From assembly GCF_025909975.1 (NCBI RefSeq), contig NZ_JAPCIO010000002.1, forward strand, positions 477,201 to 541,200: 64,000 bases of DNA, written 5' to 3'. This stretch comes from Flavobacterium lacisediminis. Lineage in GTDB: Bacteria; Bacteroidota; Bacteroidia; Flavobacteriales; Flavobacteriaceae. The translations under genes and the position numbers were made by a program. Positions 63,655-64,000 of this stretch are shown piece by piece; the stretch's first letter is position 1, and the number at the start of each line of letters is the position of its first letter. The notes beneath the pieces are model-generated. The model searched no databases. It was not told the DNA's origin and worked only from the letters and a program-made list of their open reading frames with translations.

Positions 63655-64000
63655 GGTTTCCACTCCCATCGGGGCTAGACAAGACGTCTCCTATTTCAGA
63701 TAACTATTCCACTGGCTCACAACGCGAGCAACACTTTGCACTTGTTCTTGCCTTTGTTCTTGAACTTGCTTTTGTCATTCCGCCGAATAGAAACGTCAGT
63801 TCAGCGAAGCTAAATCTCCTGCGCAGCAGGCTACCGCTTAACGCAGTTAAGCCCACAACCTGAAACTATACATATATATAGTATAAAACAAAACATTAAA
63901 ACAATCCCCTTCGCGACCATTACGCCACCTTCGTGTTCCTTGCGGCAAACCCCTAAAAAAACTTTTCTATATTAAATCCTTGTTATCAGAGAGTTAAGAA

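Larger units (their letters stand above)
63446..64000. other. 555-bp noncoding region upstream of thrS
   Basis: Besides the thrS promoter, it holds a 16-bp perfect inverted repeat (63582-63597 with 63639-63654), repeated CCTGAGGTT, and a GCTTAAC/GTTAAGC hairpin (63834-63852). The right 350 bases are richer in C than the rest of the window. No coding sequence is convincing. Confidence 0.6.

Overview
The window is AT-rich and reads as the chromosome of a Flavobacterium-like member of the Bacteroidota. Reasons: TAnnTTTG-type -7 promoter boxes (upstream of thrS, the split transketolase genes and a tRNA array), almost no Shine-Dalgarno sites, type IX secretion (T9SS) type A and B sorting domains, a cobalamin-binding MerR regulator beside crtI, and a transketolase split into two genes. 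Species cannot be named from this alone.

Layout. 1-1634 is chromosomal: the 5' part of crtI (phytoene desaturase, minus strand, cut by the window edge) and a CarH/LitR-like MerR regulator, with shared GTTAAACAAA operator-like motifs in both promoters. 1635-30305 is a 28.7 kb integrated mobile element in the 3' end of a tRNA-Leu(GAG) gene, bounded by a 15-bp direct repeat. Its left part holds a tyrosine recombinase, an unknown gene, an excisionase-like HTH protein, a replication-type HTH protein, a DnaC-like ATPase, a MobC-like protein, a relaxase and three small accessory genes. No conjugation (T4SS) genes are seen, so it looks like a mobilizable element. Its middle carries an orphan LuxR-type response regulator and a secreted RHS/SpvB-type polymorphic toxin locus with a probable immunity gene, then a lipoprotein and a large T9SS type B adhesin-like protein. 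Its right part is a defence island: an MmeI-like fused restriction-methylation enzyme with a DUF6161-like membrane partner, a two-gene Pycsar anti-phage system (transmembrane effector plus nucleotide cyclase), and a PIN-like protein.

30292-30794 holds tRNA-Leu and four identical tRNA-Lys genes in 101-bp tandem units behind one good promoter. 30922-64000 is core chromosome: aroK, a PyrR-like phosphoribosyltransferase, a TPMT-like methyltransferase, an S4 protein, an FKBP-type lipoprotein, a small zone of secreted or unknown genes with hairpin repeats (33996-35517), split transketolase, tgt, an LptF/G-type permease, an EamA transporter, accA, dnaB, a histidine kinase/response regulator pair, a secreted amidotransferase-like protein, a TPR histidine kinase with a LytTR regulator, an RCC1-repeat T9SS protein with a coupled 31-residue microprotein, a cyanophycin cluster (cphA, cyanophycinase, isoaspartyl peptidase), rlmF, and the translation operon thrS-infC-rpmI-rplT.

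The most notable items are the Pycsar pair inside the tRNA-Leu element, a compact pseudoknot-capable 5' leader at 22104-22271 that I cannot assign to a family, a 25-nt repeat shared between the element and the core (22892-22916 and 46212-46236), the RHS toxin with a candidate permuted papain-like C-terminus, and a single gene framed by inverted GTTACCTGCT repeats (34955-35457). Everything here comes from reading the sequence; no database search was run.
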